NCBI GenBank assembly: GCA_050485385.1
Contig: JBJHBG010000076.1
Coordinates: 1 to 24,807, forward strand
DNA length: 24,807 nt
Direction of reading: 5' to 3'
Origin: RECO01 sp050485385
GTDB lineage: Bacteria; Pseudomonadota; Alphaproteobacteria; Geminicoccales; Geminicoccaceae
Below, piece after piece: positions 6,651-18,018 of the stretch. Positions within the stretch are counted from its first letter, which is position 1. Every line of letters starts with the position of its first letter. Both the position numbers and the translations under genes were made by a program. Below the pieces are notes generated by a model. The model searched no databases. It was not told the DNA's origin and worked only from the letters and a program-made list of their open reading frames with translations.

Positions 6651-8027
6651 TCAAAAGTAATCTAGGCGCACGGCGAACAGTTTCTCCACCCGCTTGACCA
6701 CCTGTGCCCGCGCGGCAACCACGACGCGGTCACCGGCGTGCACCACCGTCTCGCCGCGCGGGGTGAGCACCTCGTTGCCGCGCACCACGGCGGCCACGAT
6801 CACCCCGCTCGGCAGATGTGCGTCCTTCAGCCGCACGCCCACCAGCGGAGAGGTCTCCAGAGCCTCCGCCTCGAACACCTCGGCCGCACCGTCGACGATC
6901 GACCGCACGGCCCTGATCCGCCCACGCCGGACGTGCTGCAACACGCTCGACACGGTCGTCTCGCGCGGATTGATAGCAACATCGATGCCAAGTGGCCCGA
7001 GCAGCGGCGCGTAGTTGCCGTGGTTGATCAGCGTGAAGGCCAACGGGCAGCCCATGCGCTTGGCCAGGAGCGCCGACATGATGTTGACCTCGTCGTCGTT
7101 GGTGACGCAGATCATGGCATCGGCCGCCCCGATATTGGCCTCGCCCAACACGTCGTTCTCGCGCGAGTCCCCCAAGAGGATGTTGAACTGCGGACCGCGC
7201 ACGGCGAGGTCGGCGGCGCGCTCGGCGTTCCACTCGATGATCTTGACGTTGCCGTGCGGATGAGTCTTGTGAATCAGCCCGGCGAGCGACCAGCCGACGT
7301 TGCCACCACCGGCGATGACGCAGCGCTCCGGTGCCGGTTCTTCGTAGCCGAGAGCGCTCATCGCGCGGTCCACCTGCGCCGTCGCCACCACGAAGTAGAC
7401 TTCGTCGCCCTCCAGCATCTGGTCGTCGCCGGTCGGCACGAAGAAGCGACCGTCGCGGACGATGCCGATGGTGGTGAGCTTGAGGTCCGGGAACAGGAAG
7501 CCGAGTTGCTTCAGGGGCGTGTCGAGCATCGGGCATTCATGCCGGCAGCGCACCGCCATCAGCCGCACCCGATCCTCGGCGAAGGGCATGACCTCGAGCG
7601 CCCCCGGCACTTCCAACCGCCGGGCGATGGCGCGGGCCACCTCCAACTCTGGCGAGATGATCACGTCGATCGGCACGTGGTCCGAGCGGAAGAGGTCGTT
7701 CCAGCGGGGCTCCAGATAGGCCTGCTGGCGGATGCGCGCGATCTTGGTCGGCACCTCGAACAGCGTATGCGCCACTTGGCAGGCCAACATGTTGACCTCG
7801 TCGGCGTAGGTCACCGCGATGAGCATGTCGGCGTCGGCGCAGCCCGCGCGGTCGAGCACGTCGGGATGCGAGGCGTGACCGGCGATGGCCTTGATGTCGA
7901 GGTTCTCGCCGAGCTTGCGGGCAAGGTCCTGGCGCTGGTCGATCACGGTGACGTCGTGGCCGGCCCGCACCAGATACTGCGCGATGTTCATGCCGACCAA
8001 GCCGGCGCCGCAGACGACGATCTTCAT
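6651..8027 (-). CDS. trkA: Trk system potassium uptake regulatory protein TrkA
   Basis: TrkA is the peripheral NAD(H)-binding subunit that gates Trk potassium channels (TrkH/TrkG) at the inner membrane. The protein has 458 residues, the same length as Escherichia coli TrkA, with two RCK units. The first Rossmann motif is GAGLVGMNIAQYL at the N-terminus, with ADEVNMLA after it. The second is AGGGNVGWSLAGL near the middle, with TNDDEVNIM. Each is followed by a TrkA-C domain, including the terminal GVIVAAVVRGNEVLTPRGET. The ATG overlaps the ntrX stop as ATGA, so translation is probably coupled. No trkH/trkG lies in the window. A much longer open frame runs on upstream in the same frame, but it is antisense or out of frame to ntrX and is not coding. 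Confidence 0.96.
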   Translation of the reverse strand: MKIVVCGAGLVGMNIAQYLVRAGHDVTVIDQRQDLARKLGENLDIKAIAGHASHPDVLDRAGCADADMLIAVTYADEVNMLACQVAHTLFEVPTKIARIRQQAYLEPRWNDLFRSDHVPIDVIISPELEVARAIARRLEVPGALEVMPFAEDRVRLMAVRCRHECPMLDTPLKQLGFLFPDLKLTTIGIVRDGRFFVPTGDDQMLEGDEVYFVVATAQVDRAMSALGYEEPAPERCVIAGGGNVGWSLAGLIHKTHPHGNVKIIEWNAERAADLAVRGPQFNILLGDSRENDVLGEANIGAADAMICVTNDDEVNIMSALLAKRMGCPLAFTLINHGNYAPLLGPLGIDVAINPRETTVSSVLQHVRRGRIRAVRSIVDGAAEVFEAEALETSPLVGVRLKDAHLPSGVIVAAVVRGNEVLTPRGETVVHAGDRVVVAARAQVVKRVEKLFAVRLDYF

Positions 8028-9412
8028 CGCTCGGCGTCGCTCTGCAGCTCCAGCGAGCGGAGCTTCCTGTGCAAAGCCGACCGCTCCATGCCGACGAACG
8101 CCGCCGTCTTCGACACGTTGCCGCCGAAACGCTCGAGCTGAGCGCCGAGATAGGCCCGCTCGAAGCGCTCGCGCGCCTCGCGGAGCGGCAGCGTCACATA
8201 GTCGGCCGAGTGGATGTCGAGCGCCGCATTGGCGCCGTGAACGATCTCGGTCGGCAGGTCGTCGACGCCGATCGGTGCCCGCTGCTCGCCGGGCGCCATG
8301 ATGAGGATGCGCTCGACCGCGTTCTTCAACTCGCGCACGTTGCCGGGCCAATCGGCCGACTGCAACGTGGCGAGCGCCGCCGGCGTGAAGATGCGCGGCA
8401 CGAGTCCCGCCGCGCGGCTGAGGACCGTGACGAAATGGTCGACGAACAACGGGATGTCGTCGCGGCGCTGGTGCAACGGCGGCACGTGCACCGGCACCAC
8501 GTTGAGGCGGTAGTAGAGGTCCTCGCGAAAGCGCCCGGCCGCAATCGCGTCCTCGAGCTGCGCGTGGGTCGCGGCCAGAATGCGGACGTCGACCGCAACC
8601 TCCTGGCGGCCGCCGACGCGCTGGAACCGCTGCTCCTGCAGGACGCGGAGCAGCTTGCCTTGGGTCTCCAGCGGCATGTCCGAGACCTCGTCGATCAACA
8701 GCGTGCCGCGGTTGGCCCGCTCCAGCATGCCCACCTGGACGATGCGCGAGCCGGACGGTCCCGGCTCCTCCAGCCCGAACAGTTCCTGCGCCACGCGGTC
8801 GGGTGCGAGTGTGGCGGCGTTGATGACGAAGAAGGGCGCCTGCGACCGCCTGGAACTGGCATGCAGGAGGCGCGCGACCACCTCCTTGCCGACGCCCGGC
8901 GCGCCGGTGATCAGCACGCGGCTGTTGGTGGGGGCGACCCGGTCGATCGCCTGCCGCACTTGGTTGATGGCCGACGAGCGGCCGATCAGCACGTCCTCGG
9001 CGCCGGTTCGAAGACGCAGTTCGGCGATCTCGCGGCGCAGGCGTGCGGCCTCCAGCGCCCGCTCGATGGCGACCAGGAGGCGGTCGGACTTGAAGGGCTT
9101 TTCCAGAAAGTCGTAGGCGCCCTTGCGGATCGCCTGGACCGCCGTCTCGATGGTGCCGTGGCCGCTGATGACGACCACCGGCAACTCCGGCTCGCGGGCG
9201 CGGATGGCATCGAGTACCTCGATGCCGTCGAGTTCGCTGCCCTCGAGCCACACGTCGAGCAGCACCAGATCGGGCGGACGGCGGTCGACCAAGTGCAGCG
9301 CTTCGCGGCTCTCCGCCGCGCGCAGCACCGCGTAACCTTCGTCTTCGAGGATGTCGGCGACGATATCGCGAATCGCGGACTCGTCGTCGACGATGAGGAT
9401 CTCGGCTGTCAT
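8024..9412 (-). CDS. ntrX: Nitrogen response regulator NtrX
   Basis: NtrX is the response regulator partner of NtrY, implicated in nitrogen metabolism, redox control and envelope functions in alphaproteobacteria. In 462 residues it has a receiver domain (acidic pocket D9/D10, phosphoacceptor D53, K105), an AAA+ domain with Walker A GAPGVGKE (170-177) and Walker B TLLIDEVSD, and a Fis-type HTH at the end (GGNVSKTAAFVGMERSALHRKLRSL). The sigma-54-contacting GAFTGA loop is missing: after QELFGL the sequence is EEPGPSGSR (215-223). That is known for NtrX and argues that it does not activate sigma-54 RNA polymerase. It is joined by ATGA overlaps to ntrY upstream and trkA downstream. Confidence 0.96.
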   Translation of the reverse strand: MTAEILIVDDESAIRDIVADILEDEGYAVLRAAESREALHLVDRRPPDLVLLDVWLEGSELDGIEVLDAIRAREPELPVVVISGHGTIETAVQAIRKGAYDFLEKPFKSDRLLVAIERALEAARLRREIAELRLRTGAEDVLIGRSSAINQVRQAIDRVAPTNSRVLITGAPGVGKEVVARLLHASSRRSQAPFFVINAATLAPDRVAQELFGLEEPGPSGSRIVQVGMLERANRGTLLIDEVSDMPLETQGKLLRVLQEQRFQRVGGRQEVAVDVRILAATHAQLEDAIAAGRFREDLYYRLNVVPVHVPPLHQRRDDIPLFVDHFVTVLSRAAGLVPRIFTPAALATLQSADWPGNVRELKNAVERILIMAPGEQRAPIGVDDLPTEIVHGANAALDIHSADYVTLPLREARERFERAYLGAQLERFGGNVSKTAAFVGMERSALHRKLRSLELQSDAER

Positions 9413-11619
9413 GCGGCCACGCTATCGAGCGCTCCGGCCGGAAAGGCAAGGGTTACGACCGCCCCACCCCCGGTGCCGGAGGCAAGCAGTAGCCGGCCGC
9501 CATGTTCTTCCATGATGCGCTTGACGATGGCGAGACCCAGCCCCGTGCCCTGCCGTCTGGAGGTGACGTAGGGTTCGGTCAGACGCTGGAGGTCCTTGTC
9601 GGGCCAACCGGGGCCGTCGTCGATCACGGTGATCGACAGCTCCGGCCCGTCGTGATCGACGGCGGTGAGGATGGTACCTCCCTCGCGGCCGGCTTCCTGG
9701 ATCGCCTGGGCCGCGTTCTGCAAAACGTTGGTCAGCGCTTGGGCCAGCTTGCGGCCGTCGCAGGTCAGCCTGAGGTCGCCCGCCGGCGCCTCCACCTCGA
9801 AGCGGATGTCCGGATAGCCGGCACGCTGGAGCTCCACCGTGCGCTTGACGATGTCCACCACCGCTTCCTCCTTCAGCTCCGGCGTCGGCATGCGGGCGAA
9901 GGTGGAGAACTCGTCGATCAGCCGGCGGATGATGTCGACCTGATCGACGATGGTACCGACGCAGCGCTCGAAGTGTGGCCGGTTCTCGCCGGCGAGCGCC
10001 GCGTACTTGCGCGCCAGCCGCTCGGCCGAAAGCTGGATCGGCGTCAGCGGGTTCTTGATCTCGTGGGCGACCCGGCGCGCGACGTCGGCCCATGCCGCCT
10101 GGCGCTGCGCCTGCATCAAGGCCGAGATATCGTCGAACGTCAGCACGTAGCCATGGACCCGGCCGTCGATCACCTGCGCCTCGATGCGCATGAGCACGGT
10201 GAAAACGCGCCCCTCGCGGACGATGTCGAGTTGCTCGCGCACGGGCGTTTCCGGCCGCTCCCCGGCATGCGCCACCATGCCCTCGGCCTCGGGGAAGACG
10301 TCGGCGAGGCGCGCACCGGTCATCTCGTCGACGGTGAAGCCCAAAAACGCCGCCGCCGAGCGGTTGGGCAGGACGATCCAGCCCTCGGGGCTCAACCCGA
10401 TCACGCCGGCGTTGACGCCGCCCAGCACGGCCTCGGTGAAGCGGCGCCGCCCGTCCAGTTCCTGGTTCGCGGCCATCAGCGCGTGGCGCTGCGCCGCCAA
10501 CTGCGAGGTCATCCGGTTGAAGGCACGGGCGAGCGTGCCGATCTCCTGCTCTTTCGGTTCCTCGTCCACCCGCACGTCGAGGTCGCCGCCGCGCACGCGG
10601 TCGGCCGCGGTGGCGAGCCGCGTGATCGGTGTCGCGATGCGGTCGGCGTAGGTGGCGCCCGCCCAGATCGCCGTCAGCAGCAGCAGCAGGGCCACGGTGG
10701 TGAAGATCAGCGTGAAGGTCAGGCGGATGTCCTGCCGTTCGCGGGCGATCGCCTGGTAGTCGCCGACCACCCGCTCGGTTTCCGCAACGTAGCTCAAGAC
10801 CGCCGCATCGACGAACCGGCCGACCATCAGATAGGCGTCGAGAAAGCCGGAAACGCGGACCAGCGCACGCACCCGGTCGTCGGTGCCGCTGGTGAGGATC
10901 ACCACGGTGCCGCCGGCGGCATCGCTCAGGTCGCGGGCCGAGATCTCGGCGACGTCGATGCCGAAGGTGAGGCCGCTGCGGGCCAGTTCCTGCCGGTCGC
11001 CGGTGAACACGACGGCCTCGGTCAACGAGCGCAACGCCGCCTGCGCGTCGAGCAGGCGCCCCAGCCGCGCCTCGTTGCTGACCAGGAAGGGCATCTCGGT
11101 CGAGAGATCGGCCGCCATGGCGAGGGCGTCGGCGCGAATGTTCTCCTTGTGCTCGTCGAGATAGGCGCGGGAGACGTTCAACGAGTTCGACAAGGCGCGC
11201 TGCACCCGGTCGCCGAACCAAGTGTCGAGCCCGAAGTTGAAGAAGACGAGCGAGAACACCGAGACGAGCAGCGCCGGCGTCACCGCAACGAGGCCGAACA
11301 TCAGCATCATCCGGCCCTGGAGGCTACGGCCGGTGGCCGCCCGCCGCGCCCGCCACAGCGCCTGCGAGCGGCGTGCGACCAGAAAGCCGAGGACCAACAG
11401 CAGGACGAGGTTGACGTTCAACAGCCAAAGGACCATGCGCGGTCCCGGCCCGCCGTCGCGGTTGGCGGCGATGGCGAGCCACGTCACGGCACCGCCCATG
11501 CTGACCAGCACGGCGAGCAGCAGCACCATGCGTACGGCGATGCTCTGGTTTTCGAGCCAGCGCCAAGAGCGGCGCACGGCGTCGAACCCGGCAACACCCA
11601 GATCGAGAACCCTGGCCAA
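9409..11619 (-). CDS. ntrY: Nitrogen sensor histidine kinase NtrY
   Basis: NtrY is the inner-membrane histidine kinase that phosphorylates NtrX. In 736 residues it shows transmembrane helices at about 30-51, 62-82 and 105-128, a roughly 170-residue periplasmic sensor region, a fourth helix at about 301-323, then HAMP (about 325-380) and PAS (about 390-500). The kinase core has the H-box RRVAHEIKNPLTP with H519, N-box NVLQNAAQAI, and G-boxes DDGPGWP and GTGLGLAI. Three N-terminal helices followed by a long extracytoplasmic loop are typical of NtrY and unlike soluble NtrB. The start is TTG at 11619, behind a purine-rich GAGGGAGGGG, 15 bp after ntrC. The stop overlaps the ntrX start as ATGA. Confidence 0.95.
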   Translation of the reverse strand: MARVLDLGVAGFDAVRRSWRWLENQSIAVRMVLLLAVLVSMGGAVTWLAIAANRDGGPGPRMVLWLLNVNLVLLLVLGFLVARRSQALWRARRAATGRSLQGRMMLMFGLVAVTPALLVSVFSLVFFNFGLDTWFGDRVQRALSNSLNVSRAYLDEHKENIRADALAMAADLSTEMPFLVSNEARLGRLLDAQAALRSLTEAVVFTGDRQELARSGLTFGIDVAEISARDLSDAAGGTVVILTSGTDDRVRALVRVSGFLDAYLMVGRFVDAAVLSYVAETERVVGDYQAIARERQDIRLTFTLIFTTVALLLLLTAIWAGATYADRIATPITRLATAADRVRGGDLDVRVDEEPKEQEIGTLARAFNRMTSQLAAQRHALMAANQELDGRRRFTEAVLGGVNAGVIGLSPEGWIVLPNRSAAAFLGFTVDEMTGARLADVFPEAEGMVAHAGERPETPVREQLDIVREGRVFTVLMRIEAQVIDGRVHGYVLTFDDISALMQAQRQAAWADVARRVAHEIKNPLTPIQLSAERLARKYAALAGENRPHFERCVGTIVDQVDIIRRLIDEFSTFARMPTPELKEEAVVDIVKRTVELQRAGYPDIRFEVEAPAGDLRLTCDGRKLAQALTNVLQNAAQAIQEAGREGGTILTAVDHDGPELSITVIDDGPGWPDKDLQRLTEPYVTSRRQGTGLGLAIVKRIMEEHGGRLLLASGTGGGAVVTLAFPAGALDSVAA

Positions 11620-11634
11620 AACCCCTCCCTCGGC

Positions 11635-13083
<1,449 letters not shown>

Positions 13084-13086
13084 CGC

Positions 13087-14208
13087 TCAGCGGCCCCCGG
13101 CACCGACATGCGCAGGCAGGCTCACGCGGAACACGGTCCCCTGCGGATGGTTCTGGAAACCGACCACGCCGCCGTGGTCGTTGACGATCTTGGCGACGAG
13201 CGACAGCCCGAGCCCGGTGCCCTTGGCCTTGCCGGTGACGAACGGATCGAAGAGCTGCGAGGCGAGATCCTCCGGCACGCCGGGTCCGTTGTCCCAAACC
13301 TCGATGGTGATCGGCAGTTCCAAACGCTCGCGGCTGTTCTTGTGGCCGATCCTGAGCCCGTGGCGGTAGTGCGTGACGAGCCGCACCTCGCCGCCGTTCT
13401 GCGGCGCCGCCTCGCAGGCGTTCTTGACCAGGTTCAAGAACACCTGGACCAGCCGGTCGCGGTCGCCCGCCACCGGCGGCAGCGACGGGTCGTAGCGCTC
13501 GACGAGGGAGAGGTGCCGACCGAAACCCGATTCGGCGAGCAGGCGGACGTGTTCCAGCACCCGATGCACGTTGACCGGCTCGGGCGCTACCGGCCGCGCC
13601 TCGGTGAACTGCTCCATGCGGTCGACCAGGGCCACCACGCGGTCGGTCTCGTCGCAGATGAGGCGCACCAGCGCGCGGTCCTCGGGCTCGAGGCCGGCTT
13701 CGAGCAGTTGCGCGGCACCGCGGATGCCGGAGAGCGGGTTCTTCACCTCGTGCGCCAGCATCGCCGCGAGCTGCGAGACGGAGCGCGCGGCCGAACGGTT
13801 GGCGAGCTGCTGGTCGAGCTGGCGCGCCACCGAGCAGGGGTGCAGCACGGCGAGGACGTGCGTCGGCGGATCGCCCACGGGTGAGACGTGGACGTCGACG
13901 AGATGGCTCTCGCCGCGCCGGGTACTGAAGGGGATGCCGTAGTCGGACACCGAATGACCCTGCGCCGCGACCTCGCCGACGAGCGCCAGCACGTGGGCGT
14001 CGGCGGCGACGACGTCGGTCAGCGGACGACCGCGCAGATAGCCGTCGCTGCTCGCCAGCATCTCCTCCCCGGCCGGATTGACGTAGGCAAAGCGCAGCGC
14101 ACGATCCACGAGCACGATGCCACCGGGCATGGCGTTGAGCACCAGACGGTCGATGGGATCGACCGATCCCTCCTGTCCTGCCACCGGCAGTGAACAAACT
14201 TTGGGCAA
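13087..14208 (-). CDS. ntrB: Nitrogen regulation histidine kinase NtrB
   Basis: NtrB is the soluble histidine kinase/phosphatase, controlled by PII protein, that acts on NtrC. An N-terminal PAS domain (LNAMPGGIVLVDRALRFAYVNPAGEEML) is followed by the H-box AAMLAHEVKNPLSGIRGAAQLLE and an ATP-binding domain with N-box NLVKNACEAA, DNGPGVP and GTGLGLSL. No membrane helix is present, as expected. The start is uncertain because the frame stays open far upstream. I chose TTG 14208 (373 residues) because GGAGAG lies six bases before it; GTG 14184 (365 residues) is the main alternative but lacks a ribosome site. It is the first gene of the ntr block. dusB/nifR3, which precedes ntrB in many alphaproteobacteria, is absent; instead ispDF diverges from it. 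Confidence 0.94.
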   Translation of the reverse strand: MPKVCSLPVAGQEGSVDPIDRLVLNAMPGGIVLVDRALRFAYVNPAGEEMLASSDGYLRGRPLTDVVAADAHVLALVGEVAAQGHSVSDYGIPFSTRRGESHLVDVHVSPVGDPPTHVLAVLHPCSVARQLDQQLANRSAARSVSQLAAMLAHEVKNPLSGIRGAAQLLEAGLEPEDRALVRLICDETDRVVALVDRMEQFTEARPVAPEPVNVHRVLEHVRLLAESGFGRHLSLVERYDPSLPPVAGDRDRLVQVFLNLVKNACEAAPQNGGEVRLVTHYRHGLRIGHKNSRERLELPITIEVWDNGPGVPEDLASQLFDPFVTGKAKGTGLGLSLVAKIVNDHGGVVGFQNHPQGTVFRVSLPAHVGAGGR

Positions 14209-14221
14209 CTCGGGCTCTCCA

Positions 14222-14243
14222 GCACGACCAGGCCATTTCGTGC
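14222..14243. promoter_or_regulatory. Inverted repeat upstream of ntrB
   Basis: GCACGA (14222-14227) and TCGTGC (14238-14243) form a perfect 6-bp inverted repeat with a 10-bp spacer, 14 bp upstream of the chosen ntrB start in the ntrB/ispDF divergent region. The GCAC...GTGC ends recall NtrC sites, but the NtrC consensus has 7 bp between them and this has 14. It could be an operator for autoregulation or a chance repeat. Confidence 0.25.
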
Positions 14244-14316
14244 CTAGATTTGCGGCACCGTAGTCGGCTCGCGGTCGCAGCACAACGGTCTCGATACTCG
14301 ACCGCGAGGCCACGGC

Positions 14317-15510
14317 GTGCTTCATCCGGCCGCAGTCGCGGGCGGATGGGGGCGGACCTTGGGTCGGACGTGTGCGGTGGTGGTCGGAGCGGGAACGGGC
14401 AGCCGGTTCGGCGGCCCACCCAAGCAGTACCGGCCGCTCGGCGGCGTGCCGCTGTTCCGCCGCGCGCTCGATCGCTTCCTCGCCCATCCCGGTATCGACG
14501 GCGTCGTCGCGGTCATCGGCGCCGACGACGGCGAACGCTTCGCCGCCATGGCCGCCGGGCTCGACCTCCAGGCCACCGTGCGCGGCGGCGCCGACCGGAC
14601 CGCGTCGGTGCGGGCCGCGCTCGACGTGCTGGCGGCCGACCCGCCGGCCCGCGTGCTCGTCCACGACGCGGCGCGGCCGCTGGTCCCCACGGCCGTGATC
14701 GACCGCGTCCTCGCGGCACTCGACCGCCATCCGGCGGTCATCCCGGGGCTGGCGGTACGCGATACGCTCAAGCGGATCGAGGCGGACGCGGTCGTCGCGA
14801 CCGTCCCCCGCGAAGGTCTGGTCGCCGTGCAGACGCCCCAGGGCTTCGACTACGCCCTGCTCGTGCGGGCCCACGCGGCAGCCGAAGGGCTGGGCGCCAC
14901 CGACGACGCGGCCCTGGTCGAACGGCTCGGCCTTGCGGTCCACGTGGTCGAGGGCGATGTTCGCGCGATGAAGATCACCGATCCGCCCGACCTCGCCCAC
15001 GCCGAGCGCCTGATCGACCGGCCGCCGCCGTTGCCACGGACCGGCACCGGCTTCGACGTGCATCGGCTGGCTGCCGGCGACGGCGTGGTGCTCGGCGGGC
15101 TCGCCATCCCCTGCCCCTTTCGCCTCGTCGGCCATTCCGACGCCGACGTTGCCCTGCACGCGCTGACCGACGCCATCCTCGGCACGCTCGGCGACGGCGA
15201 CATCGGCACCCTGTTCCCGCCCTCGGATGCGCAATGGAAGGGTGCGGACAGCGCCATCTTCTTGACGGAGGCCTGTCGGCGGGTGCGCGCGCGTGGCGGC
15301 GTGCTGCACCATCTCGACCTCACGATCCTCTGCGAGCGCCCCAAGATCGGCCCGCACCGCGCGGCCATGCGCGGCCGCATCGCCGCCATCTGCGCGATCG
15401 ACGCGGGGGCAGTGAGCGTCAAGGCCACGACCACCGAGGGGCTCGGCTTCACCGGCCGCGGCGAGGGCATCGCCGCCCAGGCCGCCGCCACCGTGCTGCT
15501 GCCCGCATGA
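14317..15510 (+). CDS. ispDF: Bifunctional IspD/IspF (MEP isoprenoid pathway)
   Basis: This fused enzyme catalyses two steps of the methylerythritol phosphate pathway: CTP plus MEP to CDP-ME (IspD) and CDP-ME-phosphate to cyclic MEcPP (IspF). The IspD half (about 19-235) shows CAVVVGAGTGSRFGGPPKQY and VLVHDAARPLV. The IspF half begins at about 241 with TGTGFDVHRL (D247 and H249, zinc ligands), H273 in GHSDADVALHALTDAILG, and ends with KATTTEGLGFTGRGEGIAA. The fusion is typical of alpha- and epsilonproteobacteria. The GTG start at 14317 has GAGG seven bases before it; a few in-frame codons downstream could also serve, but they would trim only the variable N-terminus. The stop overlaps the next gene as ATGA. 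Confidence 0.96.
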   Translation: MLHPAAVAGGWGRTLGRTCAVVVGAGTGSRFGGPPKQYRPLGGVPLFRRALDRFLAHPGIDGVVAVIGADDGERFAAMAAGLDLQATVRGGADRTASVRAALDVLAADPPARVLVHDAARPLVPTAVIDRVLAALDRHPAVIPGLAVRDTLKRIEADAVVATVPREGLVAVQTPQGFDYALLVRAHAAAEGLGATDDAALVERLGLAVHVVEGDVRAMKITDPPDLAHAERLIDRPPPLPRTGTGFDVHRLAAGDGVVLGGLAIPCPFRLVGHSDADVALHALTDAILGTLGDGDIGTLFPPSDAQWKGADSAIFLTEACRRVRARGGVLHHLDLTILCERPKIGPHRAAMRGRIAAICAIDAGAVSVKATTTEGLGFTGRGEGIAAQAAATVLLPA

Positions 15511-16013
15511 GCATCGACGAGCTCGCCGCAACCGTGCTCGAACGCTGCCGGACGCTCCACTACCGCTTGGCGACCGCCGAAAGCTGCACCGGCGGGCTGA
15601 TCGCCGGCGCCCTCACCGAGATCGCCGGCAGTTCCGACGTCGTCATGGGCGGCATCGTCGCCTATCACGACGACGCCAAGCGGCTGCATCTCGGCGTACC
15701 GGGCGAGGTGCTGGCGCGGGACGGTGCCGTCAGCGAAGCGACGGCGCTGGCCATGGCCGAGGGGGCGGTGCGCACCTTCGACGTCGACGTGGCCATCGCC
15801 GTCACCGGCATCGCCGGCCCCGGCGGCGCCACGCCCACCAAGCCCGTGGGCCTCGTCCACCTCGCCGTCTGGTGCCGCGGCACCGGCCCCCGTCACCGGC
15901 GCATCGTCTTTCCCGGCGACCGCCACGCCGTCCGCCAAGCCACCGTCGAAGCGGCGCTGCGACTGATCCTCGACGGGCTGCCCGGCCCGTCGCAAGGCGA
16001 CGGCGAGGGTTGA
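15507..16013 (+). CDS. pncC: CinA C-terminal-type nicotinamide-nucleotide amidohydrolase
   Basis: This 168-residue protein consists only of the CinA C-terminal domain. Such proteins (PncC) deamidate nicotinamide mononucleotide to nicotinate mononucleotide, recycling NMN released by DNA ligase. The family signatures are visible: AESCTGGLIAGALTEIAGSS (24-43), GGIVAYHDDAKR, GAVSEATA and AVTGIAGPGG (98-107), followed by KPVGLVH. The N-terminal MoCF/COG1058 domain of full-length CinA is absent, as in most proteobacterial stand-alone forms. The ATG overlaps the ispDF stop (ATGA), and ispDF-cinA adjacency is common in alphaproteobacteria. The 200 bp after its stop, up to the aminotransferase, contain only a small CTCAA/TTGAG hairpin (16102-16115) and no gene that I can support. 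Confidence 0.94.
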   Translation: MSIDELAATVLERCRTLHYRLATAESCTGGLIAGALTEIAGSSDVVMGGIVAYHDDAKRLHLGVPGEVLARDGAVSEATALAMAEGAVRTFDVDVAIAVTGIAGPGGATPTKPVGLVHLAVWCRGTGPRHRRIVFPGDRHAVRQATVEAALRLILDGLPGPSQGDGEG

Positions 16014-16213
16014 CCGGCAGCGAGGACCGCGGGCGTCGTCGGGCCTGCCGCGTGACCCGCAAAAACAGAAGCGCACCGCGAGGCCATTTTTCTCGTTCGA
16101 ACTCAATCGGTTGAGGCTCAGTGGCAGGTCCGTTCGCTGCCTATGGCGGCGTTGACGCGCGCTCCGCCCGGCCCTATGCCGCCGTCCCTGCCCCCAACCA
16201 ACGAGACGAGACG

Positions 16214-17379
<1,166 letters not shown>

Positions 17380-17383
<4 letters not shown>

Positions 17384-18018
17384 CGCTCGAGGCGCTGCTG
17401 GCCGACGTCCGCGCCTGCCGCATCTGCGCCGATCGTCTGCCGCTCGGCCCACGCCCCGTGCTCCGGGCGGCAGCGACGGCCCGCCTCCTCATCGTCGGCC
17501 AGGCGCCGGGCACCAAGGTGCACGCCACGGGCATACCGTGGAACGATCCCTCGGGCGACCGGCTGCGCCGCTGGCTCGGGCTGGATCGTCGGGTCTTCTA
17601 CGATGCCGCCCGCGTCGCCATCGTGCCGATGGGCTTTTGCTATCCGGGCCGGCTGCCCAGGGGCGGCGACCGCCCGCCGAGGCCCGAATGCGCGCCCACT
17701 TGGCACGCCCGCATCCTCGCCGGACTGCCGGCGCTCCGGCTGACGCTGCTGGTGGGCAGCTTCGCGGTCCGCCACTACCTGCCGGCCGCCAAGGGACCGC
17801 TGATGCCGCACGTCCGGGCGGCCGACGTGGAACGGGCTCGGCTGGTCCCTCTGCCCCACCCGAGCCCGCGCAACCAGAACCTCTTCAAGCAACACCCGTG
17901 GCTCGAGGCGGATCACCTGCCCCGGCTACGGCGCCGCCTCGCCGGTCTCGGCTTCGGGACCGACGACGAGACGGGTGCCCCAGGGATCGACGAACACGCC
18001 GTCGGGCTGCGTAGCTGA
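17380..18018 (+). CDS. Uracil-DNA glycosylase family protein (four-cysteine type)
   Basis: The 212-residue protein begins at TTG 17380, overlapping the aminotransferase TGA, with GGAGG just upstream. It has the UDG-fold motifs: motif 1 as VGQAPG (39-44), and HPSPRN (160-165) as the DNA-intercalation/catalytic loop. Four cysteines at 13, 16, 87 and 104 (CRIC, FCYPG, RPEC) match the Fe-S cluster ligands of family 4/5-like UDGs. It may remove uracil or deaminated bases from DNA, but it belongs to a divergent branch whose activity is uncertain. The last 31 codons overlap antisense with the ring-cleavage dioxygenase-like gene (17926-18018). This tail lies beyond the recognisable fold, so it may be dispensable. 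Confidence 0.86.

Noticed and set aside
8028..9449. Upstream extension of the trkA frame to give a 932-residue protein
   Set aside because: This part lies out of frame within ntrX. TrkA homologues begin at MKIVVCGAGLVG, and the ATGA overlap with ntrX fixes the start.
14222..14243. Canonical NtrC binding site
   Set aside because: The spacing between GCAC and GTGC is 14 bp instead of 7, so it is kept only as an unassigned inverted repeat.
14209..15531. Upstream extension of the ntrB frame to 814 residues
   Set aside because: This part is antisense to ispDF and has shadow-type composition. NtrB needs only the part after 14208.
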